A stretch of DNA of 64,000 nucleotides from UBA7330 sp043554545 (GCA_043554545.1 CP121337.1:1-64000); one strand, 5' to 3'. Counted from the stretch's first letter, positions 35,198 through 43,563 are shown. Notes: generated from the letters alone by a model not told the origin. Made by a program: numbers and translations.

Positions 35198-36410
35198 TTG
35201 CAGCAAGTCTTTCTTCTAGTTTATGCATGTCGGTGGAAACTTTCTCGTTAACAATTTTTCCGTAGAATTTCTGAGTGATTCGTAGGTTGGTATGGCCAAG
35301 AATTTGAGATACCGTTTCCATAGGCACTCCATTTGTTAAAGCCCATGTGGCAAATGTTTTTCTGGCCGTGTGTGTACTTATTTTTTTTTGAATATTAGAT
35401 GCAGTTGCTAAATCCTTTAGGTGTACATTATATTTCTGATTTGAAATTCTTGGAAAACAGGTTCCATCTGCAATTGCTACAGGATGTTTCTTGTAACGAT
35501 TAAGGATCTCCAAAGCAGGTTTTAGAAGAGGAACTGCAAATTCTCTGTGGGTTTTATGCCTGCGTACTATTAGGCTATATGACCCTTTCATATCTTTTGT
35601 AACCTGATTCCATGTGAGTTCTGAAAGTTCTTTATAGCCAAGCCCTGTGAAGCAAGAAAAGAGTAGTCTGTCTCTAGTGATTATTAAGCTTTGTTTGGAT
35701 AGATCGGTATTCTTAATCTTATTAAGTTCTTCATCGTTGAGAAATATAATTTCTTTTTCCATTTCCCTTATTGGGTAATTATCCATTGGGGTTTTTTCAA
35801 GCCAACCCATTTTGACAGCAAACGATAAAATTTTTTTTAGTCTCTGAAACTTCTTTCTAACCGTATTGTGCTTATTGTTTTTTGTTTGCTTTAGCCAATA
35901 CTCCAGCTCCTTTAAAAATTTATAGTCTATTGATCTTAGAGGATAGTCAACATTTCCGGAATATGTAGTAATAAATTCTATAAGTTGATCACGTTGTATC
36001 GTGAATAATTCAAGGGTTTCATGACTAAATTCCCCCTTAGGAATTAGATCTTTTATTCTGGAGTTATGATAATCAAATGCTTCAACAACACCTTTAGAGG
36101 CTTTGTCTGTTCCCTCATAGGCCTCCTTTATCTTTCTAGCACTAATTTCACCTCCCTGTGCCAAAAGTGTGTTATAAGCAGTTAAAATAGCTGTTCGGAT
36201 GTTGTTTATTAAGAGGTTCTTTTGTTCAACTTCTTTTCTTGAACCACGAAGTGGATTTTCGCCCCTTTTAAAGACTTTCTTCTCAATATAAACACCTGTA
36301 CTGAGCTCAGCTCTTCTGCCCCGGTATGTAATCCGAATCCATACTGGATAGTATCCGTTGCTGTTGGGTTTACTGGTATTTAGCCAGGTTAGAATTTTTG
36401 GTGTACTCAC
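35190..36410 (-). CDS. Tyrosine recombinase/integrase (IntDOT-like)
   Basis: A 406-residue site-specific recombinase. N-terminal arm-binding domain (GYYPVWIRITYRGRRAELSTG), SAM-like core-binding domain (about 110-215) and catalytic domain. Visible catalytic residues: K286 (RRHKT), H347 and R350 (THTARKTF), H373 (LGHTN) and nucleophile Y383 (QKFYG). The first catalytic arginine is missing: TGLGYKEL has Gly258 where classical enzymes have TGLRxxEL, as also known for the CTnDOT integrase, which lacks Arg I. It reads away from the tRNA and probably integrates at its 3' end. Candidate arm repeats lie six bases upstream of the ATG. Confidence 0.92.
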   Translation of the reverse strand: MSTPKILTWLNTSKPNSNGYYPVWIRITYRGRRAELSTGVYIEKKVFKRGENPLRGSRKEVEQKNLLINNIRTAILTAYNTLLAQGGEISARKIKEAYEGTDKASKGVVEAFDYHNSRIKDLIPKGEFSHETLELFTIQRDQLIEFITTYSGNVDYPLRSIDYKFLKELEYWLKQTKNNKHNTVRKKFQRLKKILSFAVKMGWLEKTPMDNYPIREMEKEIIFLNDEELNKIKNTDLSKQSLIITRDRLLFSCFTGLGYKELSELTWNQVTKDMKGSYSLIVRRHKTHREFAVPLLKPALEILNRYKKHPVAIADGTCFPRISNQKYNVHLKDLATASNIQKKISTHTARKTFATWALTNGVPMETVSQILGHTNLRITQKFYGKIVNEKVSTDMHKLEERLAANE

Positions 36411-36415
36411 TACTT

Positions 36416-36434
36416 AGGTAACCGAATTGGTCAC
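36416..36434. repeat. Candidate arm site near the right end
   Basis: AGGTAACCGAATTGGTCAC: the first half is identical to the left-end AGGTAACC sites (27086, 27098), the second half (TGGTCACA) is a degenerate copy. It may double as the operator of the integrase promoter. Confidence 0.45.
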
Positions 36435-36476
36435 ATTATTTATGGAAAACATGTAAAATGTGGTAGTGAATATAAT

Positions 36477-36509
36477 AAAAAAAGCCCTCAAAAGGATATT
36501 TTAAGGGCT
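36477..36509 (-). terminator. Terminator supplied by the element downstream of tRNA-Ser
   Basis: On the minus strand AGCCCT (36504-36509) pairs with AGGGCT (36483-36488) and is followed by a T run (36477-36483 on the plus strand A's). It lies 27 bases after the tRNA 3' end, taking over from the displaced terminator at 26979-27007. Confidence 0.75.
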
Positions 36510-36530
36510 ATTAGGAAAATAAACTTTCCT

Positions 36531-36552
36531 ATTTGCAGAGGAGGAGGGATTC
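36531..36552. other. Right attachment site (attR-type 22-bp direct repeat)
   Basis: Identical to 27010-27031. It covers the tRNA acceptor stem 3' strand, discriminator and start of the T arm, so integration keeps the tRNA intact. Confidence 0.88.
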
Positions 36553-36620
36553 GAACCCCCGGTACCTCGCGGTACAACGGTTTTCAAGACCGCCGCATTC
36601 GACCACTCTGCCACTCCTCT
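36536..36620 (-). tRNA. tRNA-Ser(UGA)
   Basis: 85-base cloverleaf read from the minus strand. Acceptor stem AGAGGAG pairs with CTCCTCT, discriminator G. The anticodon arm contains CTTGAAA, anticodon UGA (serine). A long variable arm (GTACCGCGAGGTAC) is typical of class II tRNAs. The T arm reads GGGGG-TTCGAAT-CCCTC. CCA is not encoded. It is the integration site of the 9.5-kb element. Confidence 0.95.
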
Positions 36621-36636
36621 GTAATACTAAAGTCGT

Positions 36637-36688
36637 TTCGACCACCCCACCTTCATTTCATTTTGGCGGGCTCGTCTGCCACTCCTCT
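36637..36688 (-). repeat. Partial tRNA-Ser 5' copy interrupted by a hairpin
   Basis: The 23 bases of the tRNA 5' end (36598-36620) recur at 36637-36645 and 36675-36688, interrupted by 29 bases (36646-36674) that form a hairpin (CCCGCC with GGTGGG). It is a tandem tRNA remnant. Confidence 0.6.
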
Positions 36689-36893
36689 GTTTAGTCAGAT
36701 CTGGGTTGCCGTATATCAGACTTCCCTCAAATCGGATCGCAAAAGTAAGAGAAATGAGATAATTGTCAAGCCGATATCTTGAAATATTCTGCACGTTGGA
36801 CGAGTTCCTTTGAATTGACGGAATAATCTCACAGAAATCGTGAGCTTTCGAGGGTTTTACAATCAGTCAATAGAAAAATATTTTACTCAGGTA

Positions 36894-37853
36894 TTATTCC
36901 TCATGTTCTAATTCATAGACCTCTCCATTGGCTGCCCGGTCCATACTGGCATTAAACTCGAATCCCAGTAAAAGAATGGCCGACATCAGGTATTGCCAGA
37001 TCATGAAGGCGATCAATGTACCGATAGAGCCGTAGACTTTGTTGTAGGTAGCAAAATTGCTCAGGTAAAGAGAAAACCCAAAAGAGACGATCACACAGGC
37101 AAGTGTTGCGCCAAAAGACCCGATGGAAAAAAACCTCCATTTGTCATGAATAGAAGGTCCCCAATAGTACAGGCAGGAGATGACCAGATAGAAACAAATA
37201 AAGATGACCAGGAAGCGCAAGGAAATGATTAGATAATAATCAAAGTTTTGAGATAGCAACCCAAAACTAAACATCCAATCAATCAGGAAATTTCCAAGAA
37301 GCAATAATACAATAGCCAGGATAAAGGTGAATGCCAGGATGATGGTAAGAACTAAAGCAATGAAACGCATTTTGATAAAAGACCTTTTCTCATTTGTCTT
37401 GTATGACATATTAAAAGCTTTCATCAATGAATTTACCCCGTTGGTGGCAAGGAAAAGAGCAAACAGTACCCCAAAAGAAATCAGACCCTCCCGTCTAATG
37501 GCTAAAGTGTTTTTGATGGTCTTTTCAGATGCTTCATACAGGCTTTGAGGCATCACATCGCTCATAAAATGTAAAATTTCCAGCTGGCTGATGGAGGGAA
37601 TCCAGGTGTGAATAAATGGGATCAGGGCAAAAAGGAAAATTACACTGGGGAATACAGCCAGCGTAAAGTTAAATGCAACACCGTATGCTTTTTCCAGAAT
37701 TTGATTATCACTGATTTTGTCAATGAAAATAATCGAGATACGATATAGTGATACCTTCCCTTTTCTTAACCTGATTCCCTTTAGGAAGCCGATAAGCTTG
37801 ATATACCAATCACTGTATAGTAAATGCCGATGTATTATCTGTCTAATCCTCAC
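36894..37853 (-). CDS. YihY/BrkB family inner-membrane protein
   Basis: A 318-residue integral membrane protein with six long hydrophobic stretches. Family features: YGVAFNFTLAVFPSVIFLFALIPF, GLISFGVLFALFLATNGVNSLMKAFN, and YWGPSIHDKWRFFSIGSFGATL, then YGSIGTLIAFMIWQYLMSAILLLGFEFNA near the end. YihY/BrkB proteins were once called ribonuclease BN; their real function is unknown. The start is uncertain: a TTG at 37877 overlaps a TATCTTTG -7 element (37875-37882), so I favour GTG at 37853, which matches family N-termini. Confidence 0.82.
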   Translation of the reverse strand: MRIRQIIHRHLLYSDWYIKLIGFLKGIRLRKGKVSLYRISIIFIDKISDNQILEKAYGVAFNFTLAVFPSVIFLFALIPFIHTWIPSISQLEILHFMSDVMPQSLYEASEKTIKNTLAIRREGLISFGVLFALFLATNGVNSLMKAFNMSYKTNEKRSFIKMRFIALVLTIILAFTFILAIVLLLLGNFLIDWMFSFGLLSQNFDYYLIISLRFLVIFICFYLVISCLYYWGPSIHDKWRFFSIGSFGATLACVIVSFGFSLYLSNFATYNKVYGSIGTLIAFMIWQYLMSAILLLGFEFNASMDRAANGEVYELEHEE

Positions 37854-37874
37854 ATGCTGATCTGTGCTGCTTGG

Positions 37875-37882
37875 CAAAGATA
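37875..37882 (-). promoter_or_regulatory. -7 promoter element TATCTTTG (YihY/BrkB gene)
   Basis: Exact TAnnTTTG match on the minus strand. It overlaps the upstream TTG candidate start and so supports the GTG start at 37853. Confidence 0.5.
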
Positions 37883-37897
37883 TTTAATGGAAATTCA

Positions 37898-38308
37898 TTA
37901 ATCAGGAAAGTATTTGCTTAATAAAACCTCCATTTTTTGGGGCAGTCTGGTAGGTCTTCCAGTCTTTAAATCTACAAAAACAAGCGTTGTTTCTGCAACA
38001 TTTAACAATTTTCCATGCTCATTCCGTATTTCATATTCAAATTTTATGCGGGCACGTGGCATTTCTGGGATATGAACAATCACGTTTAATAGATCATCAT
38101 ATTTGGCGGGAGCATGATATTTGGTTTTATATTCCATCACAGGCATTCCAACACCCATATCTTCTAATTCTTTATAAGAAAAACCTAAGGCACGAAAAGA
38201 TTCTACACGCCCGACTTCAAAATAGGTGGCATAATTGCCATAATAGACATAACTCATTTGGTCTGTCTCCGCGTACCTTACCCTAATCTTTACTTCGTGT
38301 TGAAACAT
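37898..38308 (-). CDS. Acyl-CoA thioesterase, hotdog fold (YbgC/4HBT type)
   Basis: A 136-residue hotdog-fold thioesterase. VRYAETDQMSYVYYGNYATYFEVGR is the 4HBT/YbgC active-site segment, with the catalytic Asp16 and the YYGNY pattern. It hydrolyses acyl-CoA thioesters; the acyl specificity is unknown. The ATG overlaps the stop of mltG by one base (TAATG), so it is translated from the same message. In several bacteria YbgC is linked to cell-envelope genes, which is consistent with this position. It ends 20 bases before the BrkB -7 element. Confidence 0.88.
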   Translation of the reverse strand: MFQHEVKIRVRYAETDQMSYVYYGNYATYFEVGRVESFRALGFSYKELEDMGVGMPVMEYKTKYHAPAKYDDLLNVIVHIPEMPRARIKFEYEIRNEHGKLLNVAETTLVFVDLKTGRPTRLPQKMEVLLSKYFPD

Positions 38309-39339
38309 TACCTGTATATCCCTCTTTGATTTAACGCCCGTTGAAATTTTGCTGCATTTCTATTGTGTTCGGTTAAGGTTTTAGCAAAGACGTGATATCC
38401 GGAAAAGTCAGCATTTGCACAGAAATAAAGATAATTGTGTTGTTCATGATTTAGTACTGATTCAATTCCCGGGATGGTAGGCATTTTGATTGGACCAGGA
38501 GTCAAACCTTTATACTTATAGGTATTATAGGGCGACTCAATGTATTTATCTGAGTTGATTACCCTTCGCACATCTTTTCCTAAAGCAAATACAAGAGTAG
38601 GATCTGCTTGTAATGGGATGCCTCGTTTAAGCCTGTTCATGTAAACACCTGCCAGTTTGGCCTTTTCATCATTCATATTGGTTTCACTTTCAACAATAGA
38701 AGCCAATGTTGAGACTTCTTGTGGAGTGAGGCCAATTTCTTCCGCCTTTCTTAGTCGCTGCTCATTCCAGAATCGCTTGTATTCCAGATTCATTCTATCC
38801 AAAAGTTCTTTGGCTGAAATCGTCCAATAAACTTCATAGGTATTTGGAATAAACATCCCAATAAAATTGAGGGAATCAAAGCCATATGACGTGCTCACGC
38901 TATCTGAATAGAGTAAGGGTGCTATGTCTGCTGAATCAATTTGTAGGGTATTGGTAAGCCTGGTTGTCAAATCTTCTAACCTCCTTGCCGCATTGAAAGT
39001 CAGTTTTACAGGTATTTGCCTTCCAGCTCTCAACATGTTTATGGCATTGATATTATTCATGTCCTTTTCCATGTAGTACATGCCAGGCTTGATTTCTTTA
39101 TCGTATCCTTTAATCCTTGCTACTAAGCTGAAGGCCATCAGGTTATTGACAATTCTTTCAGATTCTAACCGATTCTGTAGCTCTTTGAATGTTGTTCCAT
39201 CATAGATGGCAAAGTACCTTCCTTGTTGGTCAACCATTATATTCGGTGTGAACAGGATTTGATAAGTATAAAATCCAAAGGATGAAAGCATCACGGTGAA
39301 TACCACAATTACAAGGACTAATATTTTTTTTCCTCTCAT
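38308..39339 (-). CDS. mltG: Endolytic transglycosylase MltG
   Basis: A 343-residue YceG/MltG protein. It is anchored by an N-terminal TM helix (ILVLVIVVFTVMLSSFGFYTY), followed by a LysM-like subdomain and the YceG catalytic domain: LTPQEVSTLASIVESETN (with the catalytic Glu), YMNRLKRGIPLQADPTLVFALG, SPYNTYKYKGLTPGPIKMP and YLYFCANADFSGYHVFAKTLTEHN. It cleaves nascent peptidoglycan to end glycan chains. ATG at 39339 (MRGKKILV) is preferred to a TTG at 39348. A TACTTTTG promoter lies just upstream, and the thioesterase gene is coupled downstream. Confidence 0.93.
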   Translation of the reverse strand: MRGKKILVLVIVVFTVMLSSFGFYTYQILFTPNIMVDQQGRYFAIYDGTTFKELQNRLESERIVNNLMAFSLVARIKGYDKEIKPGMYYMEKDMNNINAINMLRAGRQIPVKLTFNAARRLEDLTTRLTNTLQIDSADIAPLLYSDSVSTSYGFDSLNFIGMFIPNTYEVYWTISAKELLDRMNLEYKRFWNEQRLRKAEEIGLTPQEVSTLASIVESETNMNDEKAKLAGVYMNRLKRGIPLQADPTLVFALGKDVRRVINSDKYIESPYNTYKYKGLTPGPIKMPTIPGIESVLNHEQHNYLYFCANADFSGYHVFAKTLTEHNRNAAKFQRALNQRGIYR

Positions 39340-39356
39340 CTGTATCAATTAGCAGG

Positions 39357-39385
39357 CAAAAGTAAACATCTAACCTAATAGTCAA
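39357..39385 (-). promoter_or_regulatory. Promoter of mltG-thioesterase operon
   Basis: -7 element TACTTTTG (rc of 39357-39364) with TTG (rc of 39383-39385) 18 bases upstream, close to the Bacteroidota consensus. The -7 element is 18 bases before the mltG ATG. Confidence 0.6.
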
Positions 39386-39553
39386 GCAGTTATTGGCTAC
39401 CAAACACGCAATAACAGGTTGTTATTTTGCTTCACCAGTAAGGTAGATTTCCTATTGCTATTGAATAATCTCACAAAAAGACATCAAATTGAACATCAAG
39501 TGTGTTGTTATGTTTAAAAGTATCCATAATTTCATGTCTCAAATCAAGTAGTG

Positions 39554-40180
39554 ATGTCAGAACTAGTTAGAATTCATCCTGAAAACCCTCAAAAAAGGAA
39601 AATTCAGCATGTCGTAGACGTCCTGAGAGCCGGAGGAGTCATTATTTATCCCACAGACACCGTCTATGGATTGGGGTGTGATATCTTTAATCAGAAGGCT
39701 ATTGAAAAGATTAAGTGGATAAAGGGAATAAAGGGGAAAAGCATCAATCTTTCCTTTATTTGTTATGACCTCTCTAATCTTGCTGAGTATGCACGTCATG
39801 TAGATACCCCCATTTTTAAAATGATGAAAAAGGGATTACCCGGGCCCTATACCTTTATTTTAGAATCTTCTTCCAAGACTCCAAAAATATTGAAAACCAA
39901 CAAAAAGACTGTAGGAATCAGAGTTCCAAATAACCTGATTCCCAGACAGATTGTATTGGAGCTGGGGAACCCCATCGTAACAACTTCTCTACATGATGGC
40001 GACGAGATAACAGATTACCCTACTGATCCAGAAATGATTTTTGAGGATTTCGGAAAATTGGTAGACCTGGTAATAGATGGCGGTCCGGGAAATATCATAC
40101 CAAGTACCATTATAGATTGTACCGGAAAAGAGCCATTGGTTCTACGAGAGGGTTTGGGAAAAGTAACTGAGCTTACTTGA
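39554..40180 (+). CDS. L-threonylcarbamoyladenylate synthase family protein (YciO/Sua5-like)
   Basis: A 208-residue YrdC-fold protein. VVDVLRAGGVIIYPTDTVYGLGCD is the ATP/threonine-binding start, KRxK-like WIKGIKGKSINLSFI follows, then LPGPYTFILES and KTVGIRVPNN and LGNPIVTTSLHDG. These fit TsaC/YciO, which makes threonylcarbamoyl-AMP for t6A37 of tRNA. YciO-type members may not be the main enzyme, so the symbol is left out. ATG at 39554 is chosen over GTG at 39551. It overlaps the WbqC gene by four bases (TTGA). Confidence 0.82.
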   Translation: MSELVRIHPENPQKRKIQHVVDVLRAGGVIIYPTDTVYGLGCDIFNQKAIEKIKWIKGIKGKSINLSFICYDLSNLAEYARHVDTPIFKMMKKGLPGPYTFILESSSKTPKILKTNKKTVGIRVPNNLIPRQIVLELGNPIVTTSLHDGDEITDYPTDPEMIFEDFGKLVDLVIDGGPGNIIPSTIIDCTGKEPLVLREGLGKVTELT

Positions 40181-40806
40181 ACAAGACAGTATTAATAGAG
40201 CCTCATTATCTTGGAAGTATTGAGTACTTCACTTTGTTGCTAAGCGCGGATAGCCTTATTCTGGAAGTCAATGATCATTTCGTAAAGCAGACTTTTCGAA
40301 ACAGGTGCTATGTCATTGCTCCGAATGGAAAAAAACCTTTAATAGTTCCGGTTAGTTATGATAACCGTACAAAGATGAAAGAGGTGAAAATAGATTACTC
40401 ACAAAGTTGGCTTAGGGATCACTGGGGAGCTTTTTATTCTACTTACGGGAAGGCTCCTTTTTTTGATTTTTTTGCAGAGGAATTCAAAGCCGTTTGGGAG
40501 CAAAAAACAACCTTCCTTGTGGATTTGAATTTACAAATGATGACATTATGTCTTAGGTTGGCACAAATTGACAGGTCTATTTCGCTAAATGAAGATTATT
40601 TGATTTCTCCTAAAAACGGCACTTTAGACTATAGAAATCGAATACTTCCAAAAATTTCTTTTGATCAGCGGGAAATATTTTTACCTTTTCCTTACATACA
40701 GAATTTTGGCAGCAATTTTGTCGCTAATCTTAGCATAATTGACCTTCTTATGTCTGAAGGTCCAAGGGCTTCAGAAGTGCTGAAGAACTCAATGAAGAAG
40801 ACTTGA
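40177..40806 (+). CDS. WbqC family protein
   Basis: A 209-residue WbqC-like protein. VLIEPHYLGSIEYFTLLLSADSLILEVNDHFVKQTFRNRC and NGKKPLIVPV plus the HWGAFYSTYGKAPFFDF block are the family signature. WbqC is linked to O-antigen loci in some bacteria but its catalytic role is not established. The start is a TTG that overlaps the stop of the upstream gene (TTGA), so it is translationally coupled. No O-antigen genes are adjacent, so I treat it as a conserved protein of unknown activity. Confidence 0.82.
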   Translation: MNKTVLIEPHYLGSIEYFTLLLSADSLILEVNDHFVKQTFRNRCYVIAPNGKKPLIVPVSYDNRTKMKEVKIDYSQSWLRDHWGAFYSTYGKAPFFDFFAEEFKAVWEQKTTFLVDLNLQMMTLCLRLAQIDRSISLNEDYLISPKNGTLDYRNRILPKISFDQREIFLPFPYIQNFGSNFVANLSIIDLLMSEGPRASEVLKNSMKKT

Positions 40807-40909
40807 TGAACGATTATAAATCTCATCTTGTTTTTTAACAGTCCCGCATATGGGATTAACTATTATAAGGTTTAATTTTACTAGACACGCACATAGATAA
40901 ATCCATTTT

Positions 40910-43456
40910 ATGGAAGCAAAATTTTCAAACAGAGTAAAAGAAGTCATTTCACTTAGCAGAGAAGAAGCGTTGCGACTGGGGCATGACTATATCGGTACAG
41001 AACATCTTTTGCTTGGTATGATCCGAGAAGGAGAAGGTGTTGCCGTCAGTCTTCTCAAAAAACTGGGTGTTTCTCTCGAAGAATTGAGAACAGCCGTTGA
41101 GCAGGCAACAAAGGGAACAGCCACCAGCAATGTGAAGAACTTAGCCAATATTCCCTTAACAAGGCAATCAGAGAAGGTGCTGAAAATCACCTACCTGGAA
41201 GCAAAAATTTTTAAAAGTCAGTTGATCGGTACAGAGCATCTATTACTATCTATTCTTCGTGATGAAGATAATCTGGCTACCCAGATTCTTGATAAGTTTG
41301 ATGTATCCTATGATGTGGTGAAAGAATTATTGGAATACCAAACCGAAAATCCAATGGCTCAATCTGATACTGATGATGCTGATGAAGATTCAGGAAGAAT
41401 ATTTGGAGGCAGTTCAGGCGGAAGTGGATCATCCAGAGAGTCTGCTAAAGGTGGAGAAAAATCCAGAACCCCTGTTTTAGATAATTTTGGAAGAGATTTA
41501 ACCAAATTGGCGGATGATGACAAGCTGGATCCTATTGTTGGCCGTGAAAAAGAAATAGAAAGGGTTGCACAGATCCTTAGTCGTAGGAAGAAGAACAATC
41601 CAATATTGATTGGTGAGCCTGGTGTAGGTAAAACTGCGATTGCTGAAGGATTGGCCTTGAGAATTACGCAGAAGAAAGTATCTCGTATCCTCTTCGGTAA
41701 GCGGGTAGTTACCTTAGACCTTGCTTCTTTGGTTGCGGGAACTAAATACCGAGGACAGTTCGAAGAGCGAATGAAAGCGGTCATGAATGAGATTGAAAAA
41801 TCTCCTGATGTGATTCTTTTCATCGATGAGCTTCATACCATTGTTGGAGCAGGAGGTGCCTCAGGTTCTCTGGATGCTTCAAACATGTTTAAACCTGCGT
41901 TAGCTCGTGGTGAAATACAATGTATCGGAGCAACAACGCTGGATGAGTACAGGCAATACATTGAGAAAGATGGCGCATTGGCCAGGCGATTTCAGATGGT
42001 GATGGTAGATGCTACCACACCAGAGGAGACCATTCAGATACTTCAAAATATCAAAGATAAATATGAAAGTCATCACCACGTAAATTACACGGATGAAGCG
42101 ATCCTCAATTGTGTGACGCTTTCTGATCGATACATAAGTGACCGATACCTCCCGGATAAAGCAATTGATGTTTTAGATGAAGCTGGGGCCAGGGTGCATA
42201 TCAATAATATCAATGTTCCGGATGATATCATCAAACTGGAAGCTCAGATTGAAGATATCAAGAAGGAGAAAAACAGGGTTGTCAAAAGTCAGAAATATGA
42301 GGAGGCGGCTCAGTTGAGAGATAATGAGAAAAAGCTACTGGCTCAGCTGGAAGATGAAAAGGCAAAGTGGGAAGATGAGACCAAATCCAAGAGATACGAT
42401 GTCGATGAGGAAAATGTCGCTGAGGTAATTGCGATGATGACCGGAATACCGACCAAACGTATTGCGCAGAATGAGAGTGCGAAGTTGCTGAGCATGAAAG
42501 ATGAGCTCAACAAAAAGGTTATTGGTCAGGACGAAGCCATTAAGAAGTTATCAAAAGCCATTCAAAGAACAAGAGTGGGGCTAAAAGATCCTAAAAAGCC
42601 CATTGGCTCATTTATTTTCCTAGGACCAACTGGTGTGGGAAAAACTGAGATGGCCAAAGTCCTTTCGACTTACCTATTTGATAAGGAAGATTCACTCATC
42701 AGAATAGATATGAGTGAGTATATGGAGAAATTCTCCGTTTCCAGATTGGTAGGAGCGCCTCCGGGATATGTAGGTTATGAAGAAGGCGGCCAGCTTACTG
42801 AAAAGGTGAGACGGAAACCTTATTCTGTCGTGCTTTTGGATGAGATTGAAAAGGCACATCCAGATGTATTTAATATCCTACTTCAGGTTCTGGATGATGG
42901 TATTCTGACTGATGGATTGGGTCGAAGAGTTGATTTTAGAAATACCATTATCATCATGACGTCAAATATTGGTGTTCGTGATCTGAAAGATTTTGGTGCG
43001 GGAATAGGCTTTGCCACGCAAGCAAAGCAACAGAGTGGTGATGATTTAATGAAATCCACTATTCAAAATGCATTGAAAAAGGCTTTCAGTCCTGAATTCC
43101 TTAACAGATTAGATGATGTGATAGTCTTTAATTCACTTGAAAAAGAACACATCCATCAAATCATTGATATCTCTCTTGATAAATTGTTCCAGCGAGTAAT
43201 TGATTTAGGTTATCAGGTTGAGTTGACAAAAGCAGCGAAAGACTTTTTATCTGACAAAGGCTATGATCCACAATTTGGAGCAAGACCTCTGAACAGGGCT
43301 ATTCAGAAATACCTAGAAGATGCTGTTGCCGAGGAAATACTCAAAGGAGTGATTCAGGAAGGTGATACCATCGTTGCAGATTGGGATAAGAAGTCGGATG
43401 AGCTGAAGCTTAAACTGAAGAAAAAGAAAGTTCATCAAGAAGACAAAGGAGAATAA
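40910..43456 (+). CDS. clpC: ATP-dependent Clp protease ATP-binding subunit ClpC
   Basis: An 848-residue Hsp100 AAA+ unfoldase. The N-terminal Clp repeats (1-140) are followed by a Gly/Ser-rich linker, AAA-1 with Walker A GEPGVGKT (235-242), a UVR-like coiled-coil (QKYEEAAQLRDNEKK) in the middle domain, and AAA-2 with GPTGVGKT (about 574) and the C-terminal ClpB-D2-small domain. The length and UVR fix it as ClpC rather than ClpA or ClpB. It feeds substrates to ClpP. A strong terminator follows. No clear TAnnTTTG is seen upstream. Confidence 0.96.
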   Translation: MEAKFSNRVKEVISLSREEALRLGHDYIGTEHLLLGMIREGEGVAVSLLKKLGVSLEELRTAVEQATKGTATSNVKNLANIPLTRQSEKVLKITYLEAKIFKSQLIGTEHLLLSILRDEDNLATQILDKFDVSYDVVKELLEYQTENPMAQSDTDDADEDSGRIFGGSSGGSGSSRESAKGGEKSRTPVLDNFGRDLTKLADDDKLDPIVGREKEIERVAQILSRRKKNNPILIGEPGVGKTAIAEGLALRITQKKVSRILFGKRVVTLDLASLVAGTKYRGQFEERMKAVMNEIEKSPDVILFIDELHTIVGAGGASGSLDASNMFKPALARGEIQCIGATTLDEYRQYIEKDGALARRFQMVMVDATTPEETIQILQNIKDKYESHHHVNYTDEAILNCVTLSDRYISDRYLPDKAIDVLDEAGARVHINNINVPDDIIKLEAQIEDIKKEKNRVVKSQKYEEAAQLRDNEKKLLAQLEDEKAKWEDETKSKRYDVDEENVAEVIAMMTGIPTKRIAQNESAKLLSMKDELNKKVIGQDEAIKKLSKAIQRTRVGLKDPKKPIGSFIFLGPTGVGKTEMAKVLSTYLFDKEDSLIRIDMSEYMEKFSVSRLVGAPPGYVGYEEGGQLTEKVRRKPYSVVLLDEIEKAHPDVFNILLQVLDDGILTDGLGRRVDFRNTIIIMTSNIGVRDLKDFGAGIGFATQAKQQSGDDLMKSTIQNALKKAFSPEFLNRLDDVIVFNSLEKEHIHQIIDISLDKLFQRVIDLGYQVELTKAAKDFLSDKGYDPQFGARPLNRAIQKYLEDAVAEEILKGVIQEGDTIVADWDKKSDELKLKLKKKKVHQEDKGE

Positions 43457-43483
43457 GCGAATTATTATTTAATTATAGGTTAC

Positions 43484-43511
43484 AAAAGGGACGTTTTTCG
43501 TCCCTTTTTTT
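43484..43511 (+). terminator. Terminator of clpC
   Basis: AAAAGGGACG (43484-43493) pairs with CGTCCCTTTT (43499-43508) around a TTTTT loop and is followed by more T. It can also serve the convergent gene as an A/T-flanked hairpin. Confidence 0.88.
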
Positions 43512-43563
43512 ATGCACTAAGCACAATGGAAGCAGAAATGTAAAATGGAAGATGAAGGAGTTG

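Larger units (their letters stand above)
27010..36552. mobile_element. 9.5-kb integrative element in tRNA-Ser(UGA)
   Basis: A site-specific integrative element. A 22-base direct repeat (ATTTGCAGAGGAGGAGGGATTC without its last two bases is the core) occurs at 27010-27031 and at 36531-36552; the right copy is the 3' end of an intact tRNA-Ser gene, the left copy is the displaced 3' end. A tyrosine recombinase gene starts 125 bases inside the right end. Between the ends lie an HTH excisionase-like gene, a gene II/X-type replication gene, the Dam/DGQHR cargo, several orphan genes and a probable structured RNA. No conjugation or phage structural genes are seen, so it is likely mobilised or a satellite. 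Confidence 0.9.

Noticed and set aside
27010..36552. Filamentous prophage
   Set aside because: The gene II/X-like protein hints at inovirus ancestry, but there is no Zot/pI ATPase and no clear coat protein gene, so only an element with phage-type replication can be claimed.
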